Part shown: in pieces, positions 1 to 6,850 of the stretch
Layout of the letters: each line of letters starts with the position of its first letter
Numbering within the stretch: position 1 is the first letter of the stretch
NCBI GenBank assembly: GCA_943845485.1
Contig: CALTNV010000072.1
Span: forward strand, 1 to 8,501
Direction of reading: 5' to 3'
Source: an uncultured Flavobacteriales bacterium
GTDB lineage: Bacteria; Bacteroidota; Bacteroidia; Flavobacteriales; CALTNV01
DNA length: 8,501 bases
Position numbers and translations under genes: made by a program
Notes under the pieces: model-generated
Databases searched by the model: none
What the model was told of the DNA's origin: nothing
What the model saw: the letters and a program-made list of their open reading frames with translations, nothing else

Positions 1-1513
1 GGCTGGAGACTTACAATATGATTATCAAAAACTTAGCCAAGCATCTGAAGATTTATTGGAGGAGTTTAAAGCACAAGCAGGAGATAAAATTAAGTTTGTA
101 TTTGTTGATCCAAATGAAATAGAAAATAAAGGTGAGCGAGAAGAATTATACAAAGAACTAACAGAAATAGGATTAAAATACAATGCAATCAAGTACGAAG
201 ATGAGGGAACAATAAAAGAACAAATAATATTTCCAGGGGCTTTAGTTTATTATAACAATAAAGTTCTTCCTTTATCTTTTATGAAAAGTCAGATGTATAC
301 ATCTCCTTCTCCAATAGCTATTCAAAATGCAATAAATAACTTAGAGTATGAATTCTCTAAGGTAATAAAAAAACAACTCCAAATAGTAAAACCAAGAATA
401 GCTTTTACTACTGGACACGGAGAGCTTAGTGATGCTGAAACATTTGACATATCTAAAGCCTTATCGGAGTTTTATATTATAGATACTTTTAATATCAAAG
501 CTTCTCATACAGAATTAATTGATTCGAGAATATATGATGCATGGATAATTGCAAAACCAACAGAAAAATTTAATGAACAAGAGAAATTTGTCATTGATCA
601 ATTTATTATGAAAGGAGGAAAAACTCTTTGGTTAATTGATCCAATAGAAGTTTCAGAGGACAGCTTAATGAAAAATGGATTTAGTTGGGGTTTAGATAGA
701 GATTTAAATATTAAAGATATTTTATTTAAATATGGTGCTAGAATCAATAACAACTTAGTTTTAGATCAGTTTGCTGCTAAAATACCGTTAAATGACGGAA
801 TGGTAAATGGAAGACCAAATTTCAAATTGTCTACCTGGAATTTTTTCCCTACAGTATTTGCTCAAAATTCACATCCAATTACTAATAATATTGATCCAGT
901 TTTATTAAGATATGCAAGTAGTATTGATTTTGTTGGAGATACCTCAAAAGTTTACATCACTCCTATTTTATCATCATCAGATAAAACTGTAATAAGAAAT
1001 GCGCCTGTTAGAGTAGCTTTAAATATTACAGATGTTAAACCTTCATTTGCAGGAAGACTAAATAAACCTTATACTAATTTAGGAGTTTTACTTGAGGGAG
1101 AGTTTGAAAGTGCTTTTAAAGGACGTGTTCCTGCTAATATTAATAATTTACCAGAGTTTAAATATCAAGAAAACATCAAAAACAATAAAATGATTATAAT
1201 TGGAGATGGTGATGTGATAAAAAATGACTTTAACAAAAATACTGGTAAAATATCAAAATTAGGATATTATAAATATACTAATATGCTATATGGTAATAGA
1301 GAGTTTTTACAAAATGCTATTGATTATTTATTAGATGATAATAGCTTGTTAAGTTTAAGATCAAGAACTATAACTCTTAGAAAATTAGACACTGATAAAG
1401 CCTCTAATGAAAAGTTATTTTGGCAAACAATTAATATTTTACTCCCAATACTTCTTATTTTTATCTTAGGGGTGATTTATAGTTTATACAGAAAATTCAA
1501 ATACACTAAATAA
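1..1513 (+). CDS. gldG: GldG, gliding-motility ABC transporter accessory protein (5' end outside window)
   Basis: This is the C-terminal part (about 503 codons visible) of GldG, the membrane-anchored auxiliary subunit that works with the GldA ATPase and GldF permease in an ABC transporter needed for gliding in Flavobacterium. The frame is open from base 2 with no stop, so the gene begins upstream; the TTG at 56 is internal and not a real start. Visible family signatures are the TTGHGE block (about 407-424), the segment reading AWIIAKPTEKF followed by GGKTLWLID, LVLDQFAAKIP, the LLEGEFESAFKGRVP block, and near the end IGDGDVIKND followed by the GYYKYTNMLYGNREFLQNAIDYLL run. The last 31 residues hold a hydrophobic membrane helix (LLPILLIFILGVIYSLY) and a basic tail, as in full-length GldG. 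A DUF4340 gene follows after six bases, so the two are probably cotranscribed. The family assignment is very secure; a role in gliding here is inferred from the family. Confidence 0.93.
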   Translation, partial: AGDLQYDYQKLSQASEDLLEEFKAQAGDKIKFVFVDPNEIENKGEREELYKELTEIGLKYNAIKYEDEGTIKEQIIFPGALVYYNNKVLPLSFMKSQMYTSPSPIAIQNAINNLEYEFSKVIKKQLQIVKPRIAFTTGHGELSDAETFDISKALSEFYIIDTFNIKASHTELIDSRIYDAWIIAKPTEKFNEQEKFVIDQFIMKGGKTLWLIDPIEVSEDSLMKNGFSWGLDRDLNIKDILFKYGARINNNLVLDQFAAKIPLNDGMVNGRPNFKLSTWNFFPTVFAQNSHPITNNIDPVLLRYASSIDFVGDTSKVYITPILSSSDKTVIRNAPVRVALNITDVKPSFAGRLNKPYTNLGVLLEGEFESAFKGRVPANINNLPEFKYQENIKNNKMIIIGDGDVIKNDFNKNTGKISKLGYYKYTNMLYGNREFLQNAIDYLLDDNSLLSLRSRTITLRKLDTDKASNEKLFWQTINILLPILLIFILGVIYSLYRKFKYTK

Positions 1514-1519
1514 TCAAAT

Positions 1520-2527
1520 ATGAATAAAGGTTTAAAAATATTAATTGTTGTTTTAATTGTTCTTTCTGGATATACTGGATGGGAATTTTATAAAAAAAAT
1601 AAACCTCAAATTCCATTAAATGAATTTTCCATAGACAATACAGATGATATAGATCAAATATTTTTAGCTGATAGAATGGGAAATACCATTGATTTAAAAA
1701 AAAATAATAATCAGTGGATACTTTCCGATTCGCTTGAAGCTTCAGAACCAAGAGTAGCTTTTTTACTTGAATTATTTAAAAAAATTGAAGTAAGAAACCC
1801 TGTTCCTGAATCAGAAAAAGAAAATATTTTAAAATCAATGGCTGCTAGCAATACAAAATGTGAAATTTATATTAATGGTAACTTAACAAAGACATATTAT
1901 GTAGGTCCAGCAGCAAGTGATAATTACGGAACTTATATGCTATTAGAAACTCCTTATGACGGTATATCATCAGAGCCATTTATTGTTCAAATACCAGGTT
2001 TTAGAGGTGCTCCTGGTAGTAGGTTTTTTACTAATTTTAATGATTGGAGAAGTCAAAAAATATATAAATATCATCCTAATGAAATCAAAAAAATAACGAT
2101 AAACAACTTTGAAAACATTAATGAATCTTTTAGTATTGAATATGGTAAACAAAATGAAATTAAACTATACAATTATAAAAATGAAGAAATTAAAATGTTT
2201 GATTCAATAAAAGTTAAAAATTACATATTGAATTATAAGTTTGTAAACCATAATCAAATTGAAGAAGAAATTACCAATAGTCAAAAAAATCATACCATTA
2301 ATGATTTAAAGTTTTTTGAAGTTAATGTTGAAGATAAAAAGAATGTAAAAAGTAATATAGAAATGTATTATAAAGAATTAGAAAATCCATTTATTAATGA
2401 TTATGGAGACACTACATACTATGATATTGATCATTTTTATGGAAGAGTAAACAATAAAGATTTTGTTAAAATGCAATACTTCCATATGGATAGAATTATT
2501 AAACCACTATCCTACTTTTTAAAATAA
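1520..2527 (+). CDS. DUF4340-like membrane-anchored protein, partner of GldG
   Basis: A 335-residue protein with a short N-terminal basic end, one hydrophobic helix (about residues 5-22) and a long polar domain expected to lie outside the cytoplasmic membrane. The pattern matches DUF4340: an early segment of the form IDQIFLADRMGNTIDLKK followed by a QWILSD strand, a helical PRVAFLLELFKKI stretch, a YYVGPAASDNYGTYM block near residues 126-140, and a PGFRG...FF..FNDWRSQKIY block at about 159-182. DUF4340 proteins are known to be encoded beside GldG-type ABC auxiliary proteins, and this gene starts six bases after the gldG stop, so a role in the same transporter complex is a reasonable inference; no biochemical activity is known to me. 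The C-terminal third (from about residue 195) is rich in Asn, Lys and Glu and less recognisable. No Shine-Dalgarno is visible, as is usual in Bacteroidota. Transcription ends at the hairpin 20 bases downstream. Confidence 0.8.
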   Translation: MNKGLKILIVVLIVLSGYTGWEFYKKNKPQIPLNEFSIDNTDDIDQIFLADRMGNTIDLKKNNNQWILSDSLEASEPRVAFLLELFKKIEVRNPVPESEKENILKSMAASNTKCEIYINGNLTKTYYVGPAASDNYGTYMLLETPYDGISSEPFIVQIPGFRGAPGSRFFTNFNDWRSQKIYKYHPNEIKKITINNFENINESFSIEYGKQNEIKLYNYKNEEIKMFDSIKVKNYILNYKFVNHNQIEEEITNSQKNHTINDLKFFEVNVEDKKNVKSNIEMYYKELENPFINDYGDTTYYDIDHFYGRVNNKDFVKMQYFHMDRIIKPLSYFLK

Positions 2528-2546
2528 TAATAAACATATACAGGCA

Positions 2547-2586
2547 AAAAAAAGCGTTTCTTAAATATTTAAGAAACGCTTTTTTT
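2547..2586. terminator. Bidirectional intrinsic terminator between DUF4340 gene and lon
   Basis: A perfect 20-base inverted repeat centred between 2566 and 2567, with core AGCGTTTCTTAAA on the left arm. It is flanked by eight A on the left and seven T on the right, so both strands read as stem plus U-tract. It lies 19 bases after the DUF4340 stop and 14 bases before the lon stop, so it can serve both convergent genes. Confidence 0.92.
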
Positions 2587-2600
2587 ATCTAAATAATATC

Positions 2601-5036
2601 CTACTTCCCTTTATCTGATAAAGTTAAAGGACCATTTATATCCTTAGGTGATTTTACCTTTTGTTTTAATAATGCAGCCTCTATAACTTCAGACACTTCA
2701 TTAACATAATGAAATGTTACACCTTTCACATATTCAGGCTTAAAATCTTCTACATCTTTACGGTTAGATTCACACATAATTATATCAGTAATATTAGCTC
2801 TTTTAGCTGCTAAAACTTTTTCTTTAATACCTCCTACTGGTAATACTTTTCCTCTTAAAGTAATTTCACCAGTCATTGCTAAGTTTTTCTTTATTTTGCG
2901 TTGAGTAAATAAAGACACTAAAGCAGTAATCATGGTAATACCTGCCGAGGGCCCATCTTTAGGAGTAGCTCCTTCAGGTACGTGAATATGAATATCCCAC
3001 TTATCAAATACCCTATAATCAATACCAAAGTTATCCGCATTAGCTTTTAAACATTGTAAAGCTATCGTTGCGCTCTCCTTCATTACATTTCCAAGGTTAC
3101 CGGTTAATGTTAATTTTCCAGTACCTCTGTTTAGTGATGATTCTATAAACAAAATATCCCCCCCCACAGAAGTCCAAGCTAATCCAGTTACAACTCCTGC
3201 ATGATTATTATCTATAGCTTTATCTCTTGCATGAGATGGACCATAAATATCCTTTAATTCTTTAATATCAATTTTAGGTAAAAACTCTTCATCCATAGCA
3301 ACTTGCTTAGCTCTATGTCTAATAAGTTTAGCCATTTTTTGTTTTAAGTTTCTTACCCCTGATTCTCTAGTATACTCTTCAATAATTTTTTCAATCACTG
3401 ATTTTGAAACAGATATATCTGATTTTTTAATTCCATGATCTTTAATTAAACCAGGTAAAAGATGTTTTTTTGCAATTTCTGTCTTCTCTTCTACTGTATA
3501 ACCGGTAATATCAATAATTTCCATTCTATCTCTAAGTGCCGGCTGAATAGTGCTTAAATTATTAGCAGTAGCAACAAACATTACTTTTGACAAATCATAA
3601 TCTAACTCAACGTAATTATCAGCAAAAGTTCCATTTTGTTCAGGGTCTAAAACCTCCAACAAGGCCGAAGAAGGGTCACCTTGACCATCACGAGCTAATT
3701 TATCAATTTCGTCAAGAATAAATACAGGATTAGATTTCCCTGCCTTTTTAATATGTTGAATTACTCTACCTGGCATTGCACCAATGTATGTTTTTCTATG
3801 CCCTCTTATTTCTGCTTCGTCACGCATTCCTCCTAAAGACATACGAACATACTCTCTACCAATACTTTCTGCAATAGATTTCCCTAAAGATGTTTTACCA
3901 ACTCCTGGAGGTCCATACAAACATAAAATAGGAGCTTTTAAATCACCTTTTAATTTTAATACTGCTAAATATTCTAGAATACGTTCTTTAACTTTTTCCA
4001 TTCCGTAATGATCACGGTCTAGTATTTTCTTAGCTCTTTTTAAATCAAAATTATCTTTTGAATATTCTTCCCAAGGAAGATTTAAAAGTAATTGACAATA
4101 ATTTAATTGGACTGAATACTCAGCTCCTTGAGGATTCATTCTTGCTAATTTAGCAACTTCTTTTTTAAATGCTTTACCAACTTTTTTAGCCCATTTTTTC
4201 CCTTTAGCTTTTTCATTTAAATCATCCACATCATTATCAGAAGGGCTATCTCCTAATTCATCGCGAATGGTTTTAATTTGTTGTTGCAGAAAATAATCTC
4301 TTTGTTGTTTATCTAAATCTGTTTTAACTTTTGATTGAATATCATTTTTTATTTCAAGTAATTGATGCTCTTTAGTAAGAGATTCAAGTAATTGACTAGA
4401 AACTTCTTCAAAAGTTTTTTGTTCTAATATTTTTTGTTTGGCCTCTACAGTTGCATTTAAGTTATTAGCAATAAAATTCATTAAAAACATTGGGCTTTCA
4501 ATGTTTTTGAGGGCAAAGGAAGCTTCCGTTGGTATATTTGGAGTTTGTTCAATAATTTGAAGGGCCAAATCTTTTACAGAAGAAACTAAAGCTTCAACCA
4601 TTGTATCGTTAGGTAATTTACTTTTCCCAACTAATGGTTCACATAAACCTTTTAAATATGGTTTTTCCTCAATGATTTCATTTAATACAAAACGTCTTTT
4701 ACCTTGAATGATAATGGTAATATTACCATCAGGCATTTTTAATAATTTAATAATTTTTGCACTGGTACCTACCGTAAAAAGGTCATCTTTTGTAGGGCTT
4801 TCTACATCACTATTTTTTTGAGAAATTACACCTATCGGTTGCTTAGCTTCATAAGCTTCTTCAACTAATTTAATAGATTTATCTCTCCCAACAGTAATAG
4901 GGATAACAACACCAGGGAATAAAACTGTATTTCTTAAAGTTAGGATAGGTAATGAATCTGGTAAAGCTTCATTATTCATCTTCTCTTCTTCTTCTGGGGT
5001 AATAATTGGTATATATTCTGCGTCTTTTTCTATCAT
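2601..5036 (-). CDS. lon: Lon ATP-dependent protease (endopeptidase La)
   Basis: An 811-residue cytoplasmic AAA+ serine protease that unfolds and degrades misfolded and regulatory proteins. In order: an acidic leader of about 28 residues, the N-terminal substrate-binding LON domain (from LPILTLRNTVLFPGVVIPI, about 29-225), a coiled helical linker with QQRDYFLQQQIKTIRDELG, and the AAA+ module with Walker A GPPGVGKT at 375-382 and Walker B FILDEIDK at 439-446. The sensor region VATANN and the LRDRME arginine segment follow. The C-terminal protease domain carries KDGPSAGIT with catalytic Ser697, and GGIKEK with catalytic Lys740; the 43-residue spacing equals that of E. coli Ser679/Lys722. The start is well supported: an in-frame TAG lies at 5058-5060 with no ATG between, and the acidic IPIITPEEEEKMNNE leader resembles other Bacteroidota Lon proteins. 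It is slightly longer than E. coli Lon (784), from the leader and a short Lys-rich tail. All catalytic residues are intact. Confidence 0.98.
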   Translation of the reverse strand: MIEKDAEYIPIITPEEEEKMNNEALPDSLPILTLRNTVLFPGVVIPITVGRDKSIKLVEEAYEAKQPIGVISQKNSDVESPTKDDLFTVGTSAKIIKLLKMPDGNITIIIQGKRRFVLNEIIEEKPYLKGLCEPLVGKSKLPNDTMVEALVSSVKDLALQIIEQTPNIPTEASFALKNIESPMFLMNFIANNLNATVEAKQKILEQKTFEEVSSQLLESLTKEHQLLEIKNDIQSKVKTDLDKQQRDYFLQQQIKTIRDELGDSPSDNDVDDLNEKAKGKKWAKKVGKAFKKEVAKLARMNPQGAEYSVQLNYCQLLLNLPWEEYSKDNFDLKRAKKILDRDHYGMEKVKERILEYLAVLKLKGDLKAPILCLYGPPGVGKTSLGKSIAESIGREYVRMSLGGMRDEAEIRGHRKTYIGAMPGRVIQHIKKAGKSNPVFILDEIDKLARDGQGDPSSALLEVLDPEQNGTFADNYVELDYDLSKVMFVATANNLSTIQPALRDRMEIIDITGYTVEEKTEIAKKHLLPGLIKDHGIKKSDISVSKSVIEKIIEEYTRESGVRNLKQKMAKLIRHRAKQVAMDEEFLPKIDIKELKDIYGPSHARDKAIDNNHAGVVTGLAWTSVGGDILFIESSLNRGTGKLTLTGNLGNVMKESATIALQCLKANADNFGIDYRVFDKWDIHIHVPEGATPKDGPSAGITMITALVSLFTQRKIKKNLAMTGEITLRGKVLPVGGIKEKVLAAKRANITDIIMCESNRKDVEDFKPEYVKGVTFHYVNEVSEVIEAALLKQKVKSPKDINGPLTLSDKGK

Positions 5037-5082
5037 AACTATAATTTCATTTAATACCTAGTCAAATTGTCATTATTAAAGC

Positions 5083-5100
5083 AATTAATCTAGATTAATT
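5083..5100. repeat. 18-base perfect palindrome in the lon leader
   Basis: AATTAATCTAGATTAATT reads identically on both strands. It lies 47 to 64 bases upstream of the lon start codon and just downstream of the sigma-54-like element. It may be a dimeric regulator's operator or a small RNA hairpin; in such AT-rich DNA a chance origin is possible. Confidence 0.45.
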
Positions 5101-5105
5101 ATTTT

Positions 5106-5121
5106 GTCAATTTATATGCCA
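5106..5121 (-). promoter_or_regulatory. Sigma-54-like promoter element upstream of lon (tentative)
   Basis: Read on the minus strand, TGGCATATAAATTGAC aligns without gaps to the sigma-54 consensus TGGCACG-N4-TTGCW. The -24 GG and the TTG are in place at the right spacing, but the critical -12 GC is GA here. No TAnnTTTG housekeeping -7 box was found between this point and the lon start. It sits about 70 bases before the start codon. The call is speculative because of the -12 mismatch. Confidence 0.25.
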
Positions 5122-5159
5122 AAAAATGATTTAAGACAATTTGTGCTATAATGTCTTAA
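5121..5159 (-). terminator. Weak intrinsic terminator after the GlmU-family gene
   Basis: On the minus strand, TTAAGACA (5152-5159) pairs with TGTCTTAA (5131-5138) across a 13-base loop, followed by ATCA and a run of six T (5121-5126). The stem is AT-rich and its upstream arm lies inside the last codons of the gene (stop at 5146-5148), so termination may be partial. The T-run abuts the sigma-54-like element of lon. Confidence 0.5.
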
Positions 5160-6327
5160 TGTGTTTAGCATAATGTTGAACATACGTTAAAATGTCACGT
5201 TTATTTACACTTAAACTAATGTTTCTTCTATCCATCATTTTTTCGGCAGCCTCAAAAACTTTTTCTAGCTTATTGTCTGTAAAACCTGTTGATCCTCCCC
5301 ATGAAAAAGATGGAATAAACTTACTAGGGAAATCGCCACCAAAAATATTAGAAGCTACACCAACAACGGTTCCTGTATTTAACATTGTGTTAATACCTGT
5401 TTTAGAAAAATCTCCCATAATTAAACCTAAAAATTGTAATCCAGTTTCAACAAATCCTTCAGTTTTATAATTCCAAGCTCTAATGTTACTGTAATTATTT
5501 TTAAGGTTTGAATTATTAGTGTCTGCACCCAAATTACACCATTCACCTATCACTGAATTACCTAGAAAACCATCATGTCCCTTATTAGAGTAAGCAATCA
5601 TAATTGAGTTAGAAACCTCTCCTCCAACTTTACAGTAAGGACCTATTGTAGTTGCGCCATAAATTTTAGTTCCCATTTTTACACCTGCATGATCATTTAA
5701 AACAAAAGGGCCTCTAATCAAAGCTCCTTCCATAATTTCAGTATCTTTACCAATGTAAATAGGACCCGTCTCAGAATTTAATATTGCACAATTTACTTTA
5801 GCACCTTTTTCAACAAATATTTGATTGCCAAGTATGGTATTGGTTGAGTTAATTTGCTCACTTTGTTTATCTGAAGTGTACCATTCAAAATCGGATTTAA
5901 TAGCAATTTCATTTTTCGAAAATAAATCCCAATGAAATGAAAAGAGAACAACATCTTTAATTTCTTTCCTTTCAATATTTGGTAATAAAGAGATATCTGA
6001 TAGTTGGTTTCTAGATAAAATTTCATCTGATTTTAAAGCGATGATTTTATCGTCAAATATTAATGCTTGGTTAAATGTTAAATTTTGAATATTATCAACT
6101 AATTCTTTTGTTAATAAAACACTTGCATTAATAAACAAGTTAGCTTTTGTATAACTATATTCTTTGTTTAAATAATCTTCTGTTAAAAAGTTAACCTGAT
6201 CATTTAACATTAATTCTGCTCTCTGTTTAAAAGTAAACATACCAACCCTTAATAAAGATATTGGTTTTGTAAATGTTAAAGGAAGTAGATTTTTATAATC
6301 AGTAAAAGTATCAAATAAAGTAATCAT
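5146..6327 (-). CDS. GlmU-family protein (alternative sugar nucleotidyltransferase / left-handed beta-helix acyltransferase)
   Basis: A 393-residue cytoplasmic protein resembling the Bacteroidota alternative GlmU family, proposed to make UDP-GlcNAc or another nucleotide sugar for the cell envelope. Near the N-terminus it carries LLPLTFTKPISLLRVGM (residues 14-30), the family's signature, in place of the usual pyrophosphorylase GxGTR loop. From about residue 168 to 345 come hexapeptide repeats of a left-handed beta-helix (IFVEKGAKVNCAIL, IYIGKDTEIMEGALI, TKIYGATTIGPYCKVGGEV). His251 in GHDGFLGNSVIGEWCNLGA sits where E. coli GlmU has its acetyltransferase histidine in NHLTYLGD, so acyl transfer is plausible. 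The start is set at the ATG at 6327: a start seven codons upstream (6348) would lie within the rpmE2 terminator stem, and family members begin close to the LFD segment. It lies downstream of rpmE2 and upstream of lon, each separated by a hairpin. The family is fairly sure; the substrate is not. Confidence 0.85.
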   Translation of the reverse strand: MITLFDTFTDYKNLLPLTFTKPISLLRVGMFTFKQRAELMLNDQVNFLTEDYLNKEYSYTKANLFINASVLLTKELVDNIQNLTFNQALIFDDKIIALKSDEILSRNQLSDISLLPNIERKEIKDVVLFSFHWDLFSKNEIAIKSDFEWYTSDKQSEQINSTNTILGNQIFVEKGAKVNCAILNSETGPIYIGKDTEIMEGALIRGPFVLNDHAGVKMGTKIYGATTIGPYCKVGGEVSNSIMIAYSNKGHDGFLGNSVIGEWCNLGADTNNSNLKNNYSNIRAWNYKTEGFVETGLQFLGLIMGDFSKTGINTMLNTGTVVGVASNIFGGDFPSKFIPSFSWGGSTGFTDNKLEKVFEAAEKMMDRRNISLSVNKRDILTYVQHYAKHIKTL

Positions 6328-6346
6328 AAGTAAAAAGTATAAAAAC

Positions 6347-6378
6347 AACTAAAGGGCATTGAAAAATGCCCTTTAGTT
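6347..6378 (-). terminator. Intrinsic terminator after rpmE2
   Basis: A perfect 14-base stem, AACTAAAGGGCATT (6347-6360) with AATGCCCTTTAGTT (6365-6378), closes a four-base loop. On the minus strand it is followed by GTTTTTATACTTTTTA, a T-rich tract. It lies 30 bases after the rpmE2 stop and ends 20 bases before the GlmU-family start, so the latter is transcribed by read-through or from a promoter I cannot identify in the short gap. Confidence 0.9.
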
Positions 6379-6408
6379 AATATGATAAATATAAAAATTA
6401 ATTTATAA

Positions 6409-6666
6409 TTATTTTTTCTTTTGCTTTGCCAATCTGTTTTTGTACTTATCAATACGTCCTGCAATATCAATAAAACTAACTTTACCAGTATAGAAAGGGT
6501 GAGATAATGAAGAAATTTCTAACTTAATCAATGGGTACTCATTTCCATCTTCATAAGTAACAGTGTCCTTAGTAGGAGCAGTTGATCTTGAAAGAAATGA
6601 ATCTCCAGTAGTCATATCTTTGAATACTACTGTTCTATAATTCTCTGGGTGAATATCTTTTTTCAT
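6409..6666 (-). CDS. rpmE2: 50S ribosomal protein L31 type B
   Basis: An 85-residue ribosomal protein of the large subunit, bridging 50S and 30S at the central protuberance in the family. It begins [18 protein letters not shown], has the middle block GDSFLSRST, and the conserved SHPFYTGK segment followed by a basic [12 protein letters not shown] tail; the length is typical of type B. There is no cysteine anywhere, so it lacks the CxxC zinc site of type A L31 and belongs to the zinc-independent class, which is the usual L31 in Bacteroidota. It has a good housekeeping promoter about 50 bases upstream and its own terminator, so it can be expressed as a single-gene unit. No Shine-Dalgarno is seen; the leader before the start is A/T-rich. 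Confidence 0.97.
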   Translation of the reverse strand: MKKDIHPENYRTVVFKDMTTGDSFLSRSTAPTKDTVTYEDGNEYPLIKLEISSLSHPFYTGKVSFIDIAGRIDKYKNRLAKQKKK

Positions 6667-6716
6667 CTTAATGTATATTTTCTAAAAACTTAAATTCTAT
6701 AATAACTTTCGAGGTG

Positions 6717-6746
6717 CAAATTTAATGAAATAAAACAACAAACAAA
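6717..6746 (-). promoter_or_regulatory. Bacteroidota-type promoter of rpmE2
   Basis: On the minus strand, TAAATTTG (6717-6724) matches the TAnnTTTG -7 box exactly, and TTTG (6743-6746) lies 18 bases upstream as the -33 element. Transcription would start near 6711, giving a leader of roughly 45 bases before the rpmE2 ATG at 6666. Confidence 0.75.
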
Positions 6747-6850
6747 ATATTTTAAGCTAATTAATTAAATAATTTTTAAAAAAACTCGTTGATAATGTTA
6801 AATACTTATTTTTACAAAAGTAAATGTAAAAAATTAAGCTTTACCTACCA

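Noticed and set aside
56..58. TTG at 56 as the start of the first gene
   Set aside because: The frame stays open to base 2 and the upstream residues continue the GldG-like sequence, so this is an internal Leu codon of a gene that starts outside the window.
3784..4008. Open frame on the plus strand inside lon, and other short frames antisense to or inside gldG, the DUF4340 gene and the GlmU-family gene
   Set aside because: These overlap securely identified genes, have no family features and are explained as shadow frames in AT-rich coding DNA.
6328..6348. Seven-codon N-terminal extension of the GlmU-family protein
   Set aside because: Its ATG falls within the stem of the rpmE2 terminator and the extra residues do not fit the family, whose members begin near the LFD segment.
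6789..6814. TTG and TATTTTTA as a promoter for the beta-helix lipoprotein gene
   Set aside because: The spacer is only 15 bases and the -7 box ends in A instead of G, so the match is too weak to annotate, although a promoter must lie in this gap.
6815..6822. TACTTTTG on the minus strand as a second rpmE2 promoter
   Set aside because: The -7 box is a perfect match, but no TTG lies 17-23 bases upstream, and the leader would be about 150 bases; the 6717-6746 site is better.
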